21,148 nucleotides of DNA from Zygnema cylindricum (GCA_037447655.1 JBBHKE010000905.1:126001-147148), one strand, 5' to 3'. Counted from the first letter of the stretch, positions 1 through 9,617 are shown. The notes: generated from the letters alone by a model not told the origin. Made by a program: numbers and translations.

Positions 1-1161
1 GAAAGAAAGAAAATAGCCACGTCACGCTCTTGGTGGAGAGAGAGGCGGGAACTAGAGTGGAATTAATGGAAGATAGCGAGAGGAAGCGCTTAACGAGCTA
101 TTTTTAGATTTAAATCTTCCAACGGCTATATTCCGAAAATGCCGGAGTCGGTCTTTAATGAAACGGTACTTTATTTGACTTCTAATTTTCATTCGCAGGT
201 GTGGGTCTTTTGCAGCAAACTCTATAGGTTATAAAAAGTGATTTTGTCGGCGGGGTTTGAATCGCAGCAAATAAGTACATGACACGTATAAAAATAGACG
301 TTAAGAAGTAATAAGATTAATCTCAACCGTCCAAAGTGCTAACCAGCAAACACCATCGGAGGTAATTTTGGATGGCCAGGATCTGTCGGACAGTACATCT
401 GACATCCCTATTGCAATCTTCGTACATATAATCTTCACTACAAGACAAATTTTTTCGGTAACGATACGAATCCATGGGCATACACCCTCAGTGCGCTGTA
501 CTTTCACAGCTGTCGGGATGAATGAGGCAACACGCGTTTCAGCCGGAAATCACGGATTTTACTGTACGATTTTGGAATATTTCAAATCGACGGTCCCAAA
601 TCAAGTTTTGACAAGATGTTCGATCGACGTAGTTTGACTGCGTCCGCACATTTCTACTAAAAAAAAAAGAATTCTCGTTTGGCGATTTTGTCGCTATGCT
701 TTTTGCATTTGCTAGGTCAACTTGCGAAGCTGACAGATTTTTCTCGATACGGTAGTTTCTTGTCTTGTTGTGGCATAATGTGTCTGCCACGGCCAGTTCC
801 ACTTTTGGATTGTTGCGTATCAAGTCGGTCTTGATTTCCATTCGATTTTCTGCAATTCGTCATCCGTACAGTGTACAAATCCCGTACCTGACGATTAGCT
901 GTTGGAACTCGGATTAGGTTTAATAATTAATTCCGAATCGTCGGAAATTTAAAATTTTGTCACGGACATTTATATGAGGTACAATGACGACATCAAAATT
1001 ATCAGAAAATATGAATCCTGAGACATCCAATAATAATGTAGCAAATCCATAATTTCAGCCTATCGTAAAACGAAATAGACATTTCCGGGCATTGTAACTA
1101 TTTCATGAAGTAATTATTATTTTGTGGACTTTTGCGCACTACAGTACAGTACAGTACTATT
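1..1161. other. Left flank with no recognisable gene
   Basis: I see no gene here. The longest open stretch starting with ATG on the minus strand (841 down to 539, about 100 codons) resembles no family I know, and the plus-strand one at 368-637 opens with TTG. No TIR or TSD pair was found. A short run of three ACAGT units sits at 1141-1157, just before the first hAT element. Poly-A runs and scattered GTAC tetramers are the only other visible structure. Confidence 0.5.
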
Positions 1162-1169
1162 ATTGAACT

Positions 1170-1887
1170 CATAGTTGTCCCGTGCGCATATTACGCACGA
1201 AACGAACGCGCGAATACTACGCACGATAGGCATTTAACGATGAAAAAAATGTTATAAAATGCGTACCTGACTATGTACCCGTACTTTTTCCTACATTTGC
1301 GTACTGTCTTCGTACATTTCAGTACTTTAGGGTTATTAAGGGGGGTTTGAGGAATTTTAGGGTACATTCTCGTGCATTCTCGTATATTTCTGTTAAACAG
1401 CCAACTTTTATTCGTATGTATATGTAAAGTGTCCGTATATTTTCGTACTTTTGACGGTTATTTTTTTGAGATTTTTAAGGTACATTTTCGTACGTTTCCG
1501 TATATTTCAATTATACGGACTTCAATCTTTCGTACGTCTACGTACATCATCCGTATATTTCTGTAATTTTAGGGTTGGAATTTTAGGATTATTGAAAAGG
1601 GAATCCGTGCATTTCGTACATTCCGGTTGATTACAGTACAACTGCCTTACATTATTCGTACTCTTCATTTTTTTATGGTGCACCTTTCGTACAATACCGT
1701 ACACTATCGTACGATTATCGTACTTTTCTAGGTTTTTAAGGATTTTTTAGGATTAAAGGGACGGTTTTCGTACGCTTTCGTAATTCGTACAGCGAAAACT
1801 AAACGAATTTTACGAAAAATATAAAAGTCGCGAATGCTACGTAGTTTTCGGGAAAAAGTCCATATCCGTACGAATAGGACAACTAGG
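1170..1887. mobile_element. Non-autonomous hAT element (718 bp), CATAGTTGTCC family
   Basis: The left end reads CATAGTTGTCC and the right end, reverse-complemented, reads CCTAGTTGTCC. The element is flanked by a perfect 8-bp direct repeat ATTGAACT (1162-1169 and 1888-1895), the hallmark of hAT insertion. Both ends resemble those of the transposase-bearing element at 5149-8119: TTACGCACG followed by CGAACGCGCG on the left, and CTACGTA followed by CGACTTTT or GTGACTTTT on the reverse-complemented right end. It is therefore probably a deletion derivative or sister of that element. It has no coding capacity. The interior is a polarised array of TCGTAC/CCGTAC motifs; I counted 22 GTAC tetramers. 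Phrases such as TTTTAGGG, GTACATT and CGTATATTTC recur. Subterminal motif arrays are where hAT transposases bind, which is the likely role, although here they fill the whole element. Confidence 0.85.
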
Positions 1888-1895
1888 ATTGAACT

Positions 1896-2266
1896 CATTT
1901 AACTCCCCTATTATTTTGATGGTTTCACGTCGTGTTTTTTTCTTTTAAAGTCTCATCATTACTATTTCTTTTAGTTACGCAAGGGTGGACTTTACGGTAC
2001 ACCGTGAATCGAGTGTAAATAAATTAATAAAATATTAGTGTAAAGGAACAAATAGTGTTGTTAACTCTAGTTTGTGACAAAGAGCCTAACGGCTAACGCC
2101 AAGTCCAAAACATCAACTCTAGTTAAGGTCAAAGTTCCATCTCGAGGTTTTTGTAACTGTACGGACACCATCACTGGCTGTCACATTTTAGACGAGGCGC
2201 CATCATGTGAATATCAATAAATAGGCTGTCGTATTCGTGTTCTTCTTTGAGTCGTACCACGTAGGC
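1896..2266. other. Spacer between two transposons, no gene
   Basis: AT-rich unique sequence of about 370 bp between the hAT element and the next TIR element. No ORF of interest and no repeat pair was seen. The stretch TACACCGTGAATCG near 1998 faintly recalls the CACCGCGAATCGC terminus found at 18391, but no partner end was found. Confidence 0.4.
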
Positions 2267-2269
2267 TAA

Positions 2270-3040
2270 GGGTGCGTCTCCATGTACTTAAAACTTAGAG
2301 AATTTACTTTGTTTTTTAGCGCGGATCCGGCGGACCCGGATTTCGGGTGTCCCTATGTGTACCAAACGACGTTGTCACTTAAGGGCGTGACTATACGTCG
2401 ACAATGCCCATGACGGCTGTCGACATGTACAATCTGTGATGATGCACGCTATTTTTGTAACTGCTTGTGACGTCGCATGACTTTTCGTGACATTGTAGAT
2501 GTACCGCCATCCAGCCTGTGCCGTTTCACGGTTGAAGAAGATGCACTTTGCCTTTGCGTCTCTTGTTCGCTCGACGTAAAATGGCATCGGATCTTGAGAC
2601 CCCTGGGAAATAAAATCCGTACCAGGCGCAAACGGACAGAACCTAACAAATTATGTACTTTGCTTTGTCGTACCTGAACGGAAACGGACAAAACATAGCA
2701 GATCGTGCACTTTTCGTCGTCGCTTGAATTCTTTTGAAATTTCCTGAAAAAAAATACACGTGCGATTTCGTGTTTCTATTTGTTTTTCGAAAATTCTTTG
2801 TTTTAAAACACATCTTCCCTGTGTTTTAAAGAAAAGTTTGAAGATGACGTTTTTTGGCGTGGCCGCGGGTCGAAGAACACAAAACGACAACATGTAGTAC
2901 ATCTTAAATTCGATGATGACGCAAAATGTACTTCTCATTTTCTCTATTTTTTGTACGGTTGAAACTTACGCGGTACGGCTCTAAGTTTTACAGGAAAACG
3001 ACAGAAAAAAACCCTTACTTAGGCACATGGAGACGCACCC
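2270..3040. mobile_element. PIF/Harbinger-like non-autonomous element (771 bp)
   Basis: Sixteen identical terminal bases, GGGTGCGTCTCCATGT, occur inverted at both ends. The flanking trinucleotide is TAA on both sides (2267-2269 and 3041-3043), matching the TWA target duplication of PIF/Harbinger elements. The interior has no transposase. The short ORFs inside it (for example minus strand 2938-2651) resemble nothing known and lie on sequence that is conserved, inverted, in the element at 14149-14570. The right half matches 14149-14410 and the left half matches 14410-14570 and 14575-14880, so this copy looks like the full-length reference for the family in this window. The interior includes a GC-rich block, GCGCGGATCCGGCGGACC, near 2320. 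The superfamily call rests on TIR and TSD only. Confidence 0.8.
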
Positions 3041-3122
3041 TAATAGTAGCGAATAACAAGGTTGTCTTTCGATTTTTTATCATTATAGTCGTATTTAGCC
3101 GTAACAAAAGGACACTGCTTTG

Positions 3123-4521
3123 TAGTGTTGGGTATCGGGTAAATTCATATCGCGGTAATCTCGATATTCGATATATCGAATATCGATCGAGCAGGATCCT
3201 CGATATATCGTACCGAGACTAACATAAATCATCGCGATATATATCGCTATATATAGTATTTTTAAATTTAATTTTTTTATTATTTATATAATATGTTATT
3301 TTAGCGAAAAAATCAAATTGTCTAATACCCCACGTACGCCGTGATTTTCGTTCCGTGACTTAAAGGTAGACGCCGCAAAATGTAACCGACAAAAAAGTAC
3401 TAATTCTGAAATTTTAATGATTAATTATTTGGGGTATGGTTACACGAGGAGGTCTCTGTAATAGTACGGAAAGCAAAATTTATGTATTACAGAGGCCTCG
3501 GGTACATCGCGTATCTTTTGTCAAAAAGTTTTACATATGTGTTCTGATATGAGTGGTTAAAAGTAAGCTGACTACCAAATCTAAAAAATCATCGAATATC
3601 TGGAAACCGACCTTTTTCGTCTGGAAAATCGTACTTGCGTATGATGTACGTGTACTTCACAAGTATACCTCGTCAATGTACCTCAAAGATCTCCTTCACT
3701 CTACTGACTTTCAAGAAAAAACCGTATTTCTTTCCGGCAAAGGTTTTACAGTCACTTTGTCCGAAGCATAGTTAAAAAGTAGGCGTTTTTATGGTAGGCC
3801 TTTGGTAGGCGCACAAAACTTGGCACTAAACTCGCGTAGAGTAGGCATACTGTATTGGTGTTCGTTGTGGACACTCTTGTACGGACGTACGAATCTGACG
3901 TATGATCATAGTTCATCGCACGCCGACGGACGATTTTTTTTTGCAAACTAAAACACGCGGACGTTCAAAATTGCAGACGCTAATATGACAGATAGTCCTA
4001 TTGTAAGTTGTATTATGGGCTTTTCATGTGATCTTCTTAGATCACTACTTTGATCAGAGACCGTCCGATCGTCTGAATCTAACGGTTTAAATAAGTTTTA
4101 CCTCAAAACTCACAAAAATTGTTTTTTTGGTCCGATTTTTTTTCAAAATTTAGACATGACGTTTAATTCTCTATCGATCGATGTGCAACTCAACCCTCTA
4201 ACTATTTTTTTTCATTTTCGACCAATACAATATGGGTCTTAAGGGCATATTGTATGTTTTGCATACAATAGGCATATTGTATGGGCCTACTTTCACCTAC
4301 TTTTGAACTATGGTCCGAAGTCACGAGACCTTGAAAACCTGTGGGATTTTTTTTTTTTTTTTTCAACTTCGATATATTGACGATACGATATATTGGCGAT
4401 ATATCGGCAATATATCGCGATGATTTTAAATTCGATATATCGAAGCGATATATCGATTATCGGGTACCTGAAATTCGATATATATCGAATATCGGCAAAC
4501 GGTCCTCGATACCCAACACTA
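3123..4521. mobile_element. Non-autonomous hAT element (1.4 kb) with TAGTGTTGGGTATCG ends
   Basis: The left end is TAGTGTTGGGTATCGGG and the right end, inverted, is TAGTGTTGGGTATCGAGG. The 8-bp flanks are CTGCTTTG (3115-3122) and CTTCTTTG (4522-4529), matching at 7 of 8 bases, which fits an ageing hAT duplication. Both arms carry many CGATATATCG-type palindromes (3160-3260 and 4370-4500), probably subterminal transposase-binding repeats. The first 300 bp match the element end that starts at 19442. A second hAT MITE is nested at 3767-4312; without it the element is about 0.85 kb. No transposase is present. An imperfect hairpin (GAGGTCTCTGTAATA at 3449-3463 against its complement at 3485-3499, one mismatch) lies in the middle. 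Confidence 0.8.
3767..4312. mobile_element. hAT MITE (546 bp) nested in the 3123-4521 element
   Basis: The ends are CATAGTTAAAAAGTAGG and, inverted, CATAGTTCAAAAGTAGG. The flanking 8-bp repeat GTCCGAAG is perfect (3759-3766 and 4313-4320), so this is a clean hAT-type insertion into an older hAT element. It is homologous, in inverse orientation, to the 278-bp element at 8128-8405, which lacks two internal blocks present here (roughly 3820-4005 and 4070-4155). Near the right end, CATATTGTATG (4246-4256), CATACAATA (4262-4270) and TATTGTATG (4275-4283) can pair alternately, giving two mutually exclusive hairpins. It is non-coding. The seven terminal bases CATAGTT are shared with the transposase-bearing element, so cross-mobilisation is possible. 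Confidence 0.88.
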
Positions 4522-4529
4522 CTTCTTTG

Positions 4530-5140
4530 TATTGGCGATTTTTTAACGCCATTTAGGGCGGGTTTTTGCTGCCGTACGTATAGCTTTTCCGAGCGCAACC
4601 CAGAAAACGCGCTAACTTATTACGCAATCTCTATATTACATTTAGCGACAGCGAAAACAGATACGTTAATTAAGGAAACCTGACCGTATTCTCACGTTGT
4701 ACTGTTGATGACCATCTACACGTGTCACTAGGGCGGAGTTCCAGGTAACCAAAAGCTTTCTGTTACGCTGTCCGGTCGTAAAATCTAAGCGCCGCCTAGT
4801 ACGCCGCGTCGCGCGGACAAAGATCAACCGTACAGCACAGCACTGTACTGTAGCCTGCGAGCTTCTACGCCACGTAGCATATAGGTTTGTACCTGTCGGA
4901 ATTTGACGCGTCGTCACCGTCCAATAAAACAGTCGGTGGTGGAACTTTAGTCTGACGTTTCGAGTCACGTCACAACGTCGTGGAATTGTTTGGTCCTGTC
5001 TTTATCGCGACCGTTCGTATGTTACAAATCCCGAAGTTGTAAGCTTCCCGTTTTGACGTGGCAGTCTCTCATTTGTTACTGATACGATGACGGAACGCCT
5101 CGTCAGCTTCTCTGTCACCATAACACGTACGACAGCGTTA
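4530..5140. other. GC-richer spacer, no recognised gene
   Basis: This stretch is visibly richer in G+C and CpG than the transposons on either side. The only sizeable ORF (minus strand 4968-4666, about 100 codons) is arginine-rich, resembles no known family, and looks like a by-product of the CpG-rich composition. No TIR was found. The stretch CAGCACAGCACTGTACTGT near 4836 is a small imperfect palindrome. It may be an older, eroded element or genuine intergenic DNA. Confidence 0.4.
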
Positions 5141-5148
5141 CTATGAAC
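5141..5148. repeat. First copy of the CTATGAAC target duplication
   Basis: CTATGAAC directly abuts the left terminus CATAGTTGTTC of the transposase-bearing hAT. Identical octamers occur at 8120-8127 and 8406-8413. Together with the terminus it forms a tiny palindrome, CTATG-AAC-CATAG. Confidence 0.9.
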
Positions 5149-5467
5149 CATAGTTGTTCAAAACGTATTTTACGCACGTTTCGAACGCGCGTACAATACG
5201 TAGAAACTGGAGAGGTCGATTTGAAAAAAACGTTATTTTTTCGTACAAATCCGTACATTTAAAAAAAAATGAACATGTACCGCAGTTTGTACGCTTTCCG
5301 TTAAATGAGCGGTGAAAAACATTAATTAAATAAATAAATATCACACTCTTCATAAGTAACGAATCAACTACATCAAAAGGTTAAGGACTTCTACACCGAC
5401 TTGAACTTGAAGTAATTCACAGACGCAGGATAAGTTCCTCCGAAAAGCATTTTTATTATAATAAATT

Positions 5468-5490
5468 TGCCTGTCCTTCACAGACAGGCA
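5468..5490. repeat. Perfect 8-bp-stem hairpin in the hAT left arm
   Basis: TGCCTGTC and GACAGGCA pair around the 7-nt loop CTTCACA. It lies about 180 bp downstream of the transposase stop on the coding (minus) strand, so it would fall in the 3' untranslated part or arm. No function can be assigned from the sequence. Confidence 0.6.
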
Positions 5491-5670
5491 GCCATGGCCT
5501 TCTTTCTCTACCTCTCCGAGAGCATGCAACTTCAAATAAAAAAAGTTCAGGCTATATGCAGATTCCATTTTTCATCATTCAACATTGCACGACGTAACAC
5601 ATTGATAAAAAAAAACAAAAACAATCACATTAGAGCAAAAAAAAAATACATATATGTCCTTTACCTATTT

Positions 5671-7624
5671 TTACTCTAAATCTTCTTCCCCTACATCAAA
5701 TTCCATCATGTCTTCATCTGAATCGTCTTCCCTAACCTCCCCTTCCTCTTCTTCCCATTCTATCAGATTTTCTTCATAGCTGACATCCCTAGTCGTCTTC
5801 TTTAAAAGTCTGAGATTAGTGAAGACCCATACTAGATCATTAGCCCCTTTAGCCGTTAACCTATTTCTTTTCTTTGAGTGAATATGGTCATATATCGACC
5901 AATTCCGCTCACAGGAGCTGGCAGCTGAGCACTGTGCAAGTATTTTTACTGCTACCTTCTGCAAAATAGGGGTGGCGCACCCAAACTCTTGCCACCACTT
6001 CCATGCTGCCATCAACTTTGAACAAGATATTGTCAGTTCCCTACCAAAAACTCCCTCAAACTCTCTATATGTTGACAACTCTATGCGAGCAACTTGTTGC
6101 TCCTCCATATTTGGAAGCATCCTCTCCAACATTGTCTGAAAACCTTCCATAACAGTCGCGTTGGCACGCTGCCCATATGCATGACTTTGATACTCCGGAT
6201 CGAGTACAAAGCCAGCCGCATAAATGGGGCTATGCGCCATCTTCCACCTCGCCAACCATGATGCCTTCATCTCTTCCAAAATCTGCATGCCATCGTGAAT
6301 ATTATCTCCTCATGCGCAAGCTAAATTATCCAGAAACTGTCCAATGGCGTAAAACCGTGATAAACCTTCCCCACATTCGGGCCACCTCTATCGGATTCCC
6401 TCATCAACCGCACCACAAATTCCGAAATTGACACGGCCTCTGTCACTTAACCCAAAACTCCGTGCTTAGAATGTAGTACCTAATTTTAGCCCCCTCCATC
6501 TTGTACATTGGCTTGCCCACCCATTCCTTGAATTTGTCATCGAACATCAACCGCTCCAAACTCTCTTTCACATCTAATATCCTCCTTAGCATAATAAAAT
6601 TTGTAGCAAACCTAGTCTCTCCAGGTTTTAGAAGCCGAAGTTTTGAAATTTTTTTAAACATGGCTACACTCATGCTATGATTAGTGATGAATCTCAAAAT
6701 TTCTTTTACCTCTCGGACAGGTTTGGAGATAAAGGTCAACCTACTCCAATCTTCCAACATCAAGTCCAGTACATGTGCAGCGCATGGCGTCCACGTGATA
6801 GAAGGGTGCTTTGCCACGAGCAACGAAGCTGCAGCCTTGTTCACTGGGGCAGAATTGGTAACAATTTGCACCACATTCTCCACCCCTACCGTAAGTATTC
6901 CCTTTTTCAACACCGCACAAATGTACTTGGCGTCCTTTGTTTGCCACTGGTGTCCTATGCCGTCAAGAATATGTCACCTTTCGGGGTGACAGCTAAAATA
7001 TTTAGCAAAGGACTGGCATCCCGTCTGATGTGATTGTGGCATTGGTGACTTCAATGGTTTTCACATAACTTGACAAATTCTTCATCACATTCGCCTTGGT
7101 CTCCAATAGGAGACGATTTCTCATTGCACTACAGATTGGTAACTTGTAATTCACACCTACATCACCAGTATTCTTCACCGCAGCCTTGAAATACGAGCAT
7201 CTAAAAGTCCGAACGACAATCCATTGGCATAAAAAGCCGTGGCCCAAGCTAAATCTACCTCCTTCTTGTTTTGCATGCTGAATGCACTTTGTATTTTCGT
7301 CTGAACAACTGTTGCTTTGGTCCTTGGAGTCAGTGGAAAACTGCACGTGAGTTCATCAAGGTCCCTGAGTACACGTTTTTTAGAGAAATTAGACAATTTT
7401 TCGTTGTCACCTGCGATAAACTCCTCCTTCACCTCGGCTGGACACAATGTGCAAGCTCTAATCCCTCCACATTTGACATTTCCAGTGAGATGATTTTTGA
7501 TCCTAGTTGCTTGGGCGATCAATTCAAAATTACAATAAATGCAAACACATAATCTATTGGCTACTAGGATCCCACCGTCTGGAGGCTTCACGTGGTCCCA
7601 CTCCTCTCCTCGAACTCTGGGCAT
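5671..7624 (-). pseudogene. hAT-family transposase pseudogene (BED finger, DUF659, hAT dimerisation)
   Basis: This encodes a cut-and-paste transposase that would bind the element ends and act as a dimer or multimer in the nucleus. The N-terminal piece (ATG at 7624, readable to about 7200) has a BED-type zinc finger, CIYC followed by NHLTGNVKC. A DUF659 region follows in a shifted frame (about 7200-7002) ending in the block TITSDG, with the first catalytic Asp. The next frames (about 7020-6443) read VVQIVTNSAP, then TPCAAHVLDLMLED. The last piece (6288-5671) carries WWQEFG, SSCERNWS and HSKKRNRL, the hAT dimerisation domain with the conserved Glu, and an acidic tail. At least four frame changes and an in-frame stop near 6955 break it. 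The second catalytic Asp, normally TDNA, is read as Asn in VTNSA. Upstream of 7624 the frame has no ATG before a stop at 7730, which fixes this start unless an intron exists. Similar proteins are common in plants and charophyte algae. Confidence 0.92.
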
Positions 7625-8119
7625 GGCCGCTTTTTTGGAGGTTCGTGAATTCTTCGTCAACGGCTTCAACGACAGTTTACTAACTACTGCCGTGGCGACG
7701 GTAATGGCGTCTTCTATGATTTTTCGCGTTCATCTGTTCAAGTAATAATGGCGGCTTCTTTTCGAAATTTGAAGAAGACGCCCGTACAAAATTTGAACTC
7801 ACGGCGCTCAAATAGTGTGACGCCGCAACGTCTCTTTTTGAAAAATATTTGTAGACGTCACATTATTTTCCCGTACAATCCATGTACATTCTGTTCGGTT
7901 TACTGAACAGAAAGTACGGATACGTGCATCGATTTTTTTTTTGTAAACTACCGTACAGTTTCCGTAAAAAGTCTAACAGTATCAGTATTTTGTTTATTAG
8001 TTTCCGTAATATGTCAGTTTCAGTTTACAGTAGACGTTTTTTTGCGTATTTTTCAAAAGTCACGTACAATACGTAGAAACTGGAAAAAAATGAAAAAATC
8101 CACGTATTGAACAACTAGG

Positions 8120-8127
8120 CTATGAAC
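8120..8127. repeat. Middle, shared copy of the CTATGAAC target duplication
   Basis: This single octamer is at once the right flank of the hAT element ending at 8119 and the left flank of the MITE beginning at 8128. No other base separates the two elements. Confidence 0.9.
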
Positions 8128-8405
8128 CATAGTTCAAAAGTAGGTGAAAGTAGGCCCATACAACATGCCTATTGTATGCAAAACATACAATATGACCTTA
8201 AGACTCATATTGTATTGGTCGCAAAATGAAAAAAAAAGTAACAGGGTTGAGTTGCACATCGTTCGATAGAGAATTAAAACGTCATCGGACGGTCTCTGAT
8301 CAAAGTAGCGATCAAAGTAGCGATTTAAGAAGATCACATGAAAAGCCCGTAACACAACTTGCGCCTACCAAAGGCCTACCATAAAACCCCTACTTTTGAA
8401 CTATG
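8128..8405. mobile_element. hAT MITE (278 bp) abutting the hAT transposon
   Basis: The terminus CATAGTTCAAAAGTAGG is present at both ends, inverted. The flanks are CTATGAAC at 8120-8127 and 8406-8413, a perfect 8-bp duplication. It is the inverse-orientation, shorter relative of the nested copy at 3767-4312, sharing GGCCTTTGGTAGGCGCA, GAGACCGTCCGAT and ACGATGTGCAACTCAACCC-like blocks. It contains a tandem duplication, GATCAAAGTAGC twice (about 8298-8321), not present in the longer copy. It is non-coding. Confidence 0.88.
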
Positions 8406-8413
8406 CTATGAAC
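8406..8413. repeat. Third copy of the CTATGAAC target duplication
   Basis: Right flank of the MITE, identical to the octamers at 5141 and 8120. Confidence 0.88.
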
Positions 8414-8621
8414 TGTAGATGCCACGGTGGAGCCTCGCGTGGTTGCACGTTTCGAAATTTGTGAATGCTCATTTCACGCGACGATTATTGAAGGGGAACA
8501 AGTTATGGTACATCTTGTGGACACTATTTACTATTTACAATTTAACATTTTCGAAGACCAATTAGAATGAAGAGTCTAGTCGATGCTCCAACATTTTTGA
8601 AACGTACGGTATAGTACAGTA

Positions 8622-9123
8622 CACAGCCAATCGCTATTAGAGTAAATAACGCTAATTCGGTGCCCTTGAAAAAAAAAAAACCTGAAATACAATCCATAAT
8701 TCTATTTTTTCCTTTACGCCTTTTAGGGTTTTTTTTTCAATTAGCGTTAATCACGGAAGTACACCGCAATGTTTATAGTGTGGTGTACGGACAATTTTTT
8801 CCGTACCAAAATGTAGTTTTTGAAATACAAATGTACAAAAAGTCATTTGATGTAATTGCGCACGCATGTGAATGTGCACTGGGAAAAGAGACGCAAACTT
8901 GAATATTCAGATTTTGGCGTACGAATTGTCAGATTTTGTACGGATACATATATTGATGTAGACATCAATACGGCGGGCATTTATTATTCGAATAAACCCA
9001 AATTAGAGTCAGTGATTAATTAGTAAATATGGTTTTTTGGAAAAAAAAAATCTTAATTAGCGTTAACAACACTATTTTTTTTTTACGCTATTTATTCCTT
9101 TACTCTAATAGCGATTGGCGGTG
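8622..9123. mobile_element. TIR element flanked by TA (502 bp), possibly Tc1/mariner-like
   Basis: The first 25 bases, starting CACAGCCAATCGCTATTAG, match the inverted last 25, starting CACCGCCAATCGCTATTAG, at all but one position. Both sides are flanked by TA (8620-8621 and 9124-9125), as for Tc1/mariner or Stowaway-type insertions, although a two-base duplication is weak evidence on its own. A second inner inverted pair, AACGCTAATT and AATTAGCGTT, recurs at about 8648, 8742 and 9054. A related element is at 18391-18588. No transposase is present; the small ORF at 8660-8902 lies on T-rich sequence and is not convincing. The superfamily assignment is tentative. Confidence 0.65.
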
Positions 9124-9561
9124 TATTGTAGCTTGTCGACAACCTTTCGATTACGTTCTAGTAAAATTGTATGAAGTCTTTGTTGATTTACGTACGCCGA
9201 TGTGGCAGTACATTAATCTTCAAAACGTCGAAACAAGTAAAAGTTCTTAGTTGGTGTTTACATGTCTCAACAGTGTGGGTTTTTTTAAGGATCTGTACTT
9301 GTCCAGTCGAAGTTTTGTGATGAATGATGACGTGTGCAGGTGCCCGAAAAGCGTTGCATGGTTTGACTTTTGAGTTTTTACTTTCTGGCTTTTTACTCTT
9401 GAATAGAGAAATGTTATAACTACTATATGTGAAGGTCTATAAATACGTCCACTAGAGAATTTGTCTTAACATATACAGAATCGTACCCCAATTAATTACA
9501 CAATAATGATTTTTCCGTACACTCAATCTCAACTTCAAACACAACTCTATTTAGCGATTGG

Positions 9562-9591
9562 AGTCTTATGAAAGCCTAATTTCATAAGACT
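9562..9591. repeat. Perfect 12-bp stem hairpin
   Basis: AGTCTTATGAAA and TTTCATAAGACT form a perfect 12-bp stem around the 6-nt loop GCCTAA. It stands alone in AT-rich DNA with no TSD-bearing element recognised around it. Confidence 0.75.
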
Positions 9592-9617
9592 ATTATGTTT
9601 TCCTCACAAACTATCTT

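Larger units (their letters stand above)
5149..8119 (-). mobile_element. hAT transposon (2971 bp) with degenerate transposase
   Basis: The left end CATAGTTGTTCAA and the inverted right end CCTAGTTGTTCAA form the TIR. Perfect 8-bp flanks CTATGAAC (5141-5148 and 8120-8127) mark a hAT insertion. The transposase pseudogene lies on the minus strand between about 7.62 and 5.67 kb, leaving a 520-bp arm downstream of its stop and a 450-bp arm upstream of its start. The arms carry ACAATACGTAGAAACTGGA in the same orientation near both ends (5195 and 8067) and scattered CGTAC motifs, as in the related 1170-1887 element. Hairpins occur at 5468-5490 (TGCCTGTC stem, 7-nt loop) and around 7890 (TTCTGTTC stem). 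It is complete in structure but unlikely to be autonomous now, because the ORF is broken. Confidence 0.9.

Noticed and set aside
539-841. 100-codon ATG ORF on the minus strand
   Set aside because: No recognisable domain, no gene context, and similar-length ORFs occur by chance in this window.
1998-2050. Possible third CACCG..AATCG TIR element
   Set aside because: Only a partial match to one end; no inverted partner or flanking TA pair was found.
4666-4968. Arg-rich 100-codon minus-strand ORF
   Set aside because: Composition follows the CpG-rich DNA; no known motif.
9432-9450. TATAAATA promoter-like string
   Set aside because: No gene follows, and AT-rich DNA gives such strings by chance.
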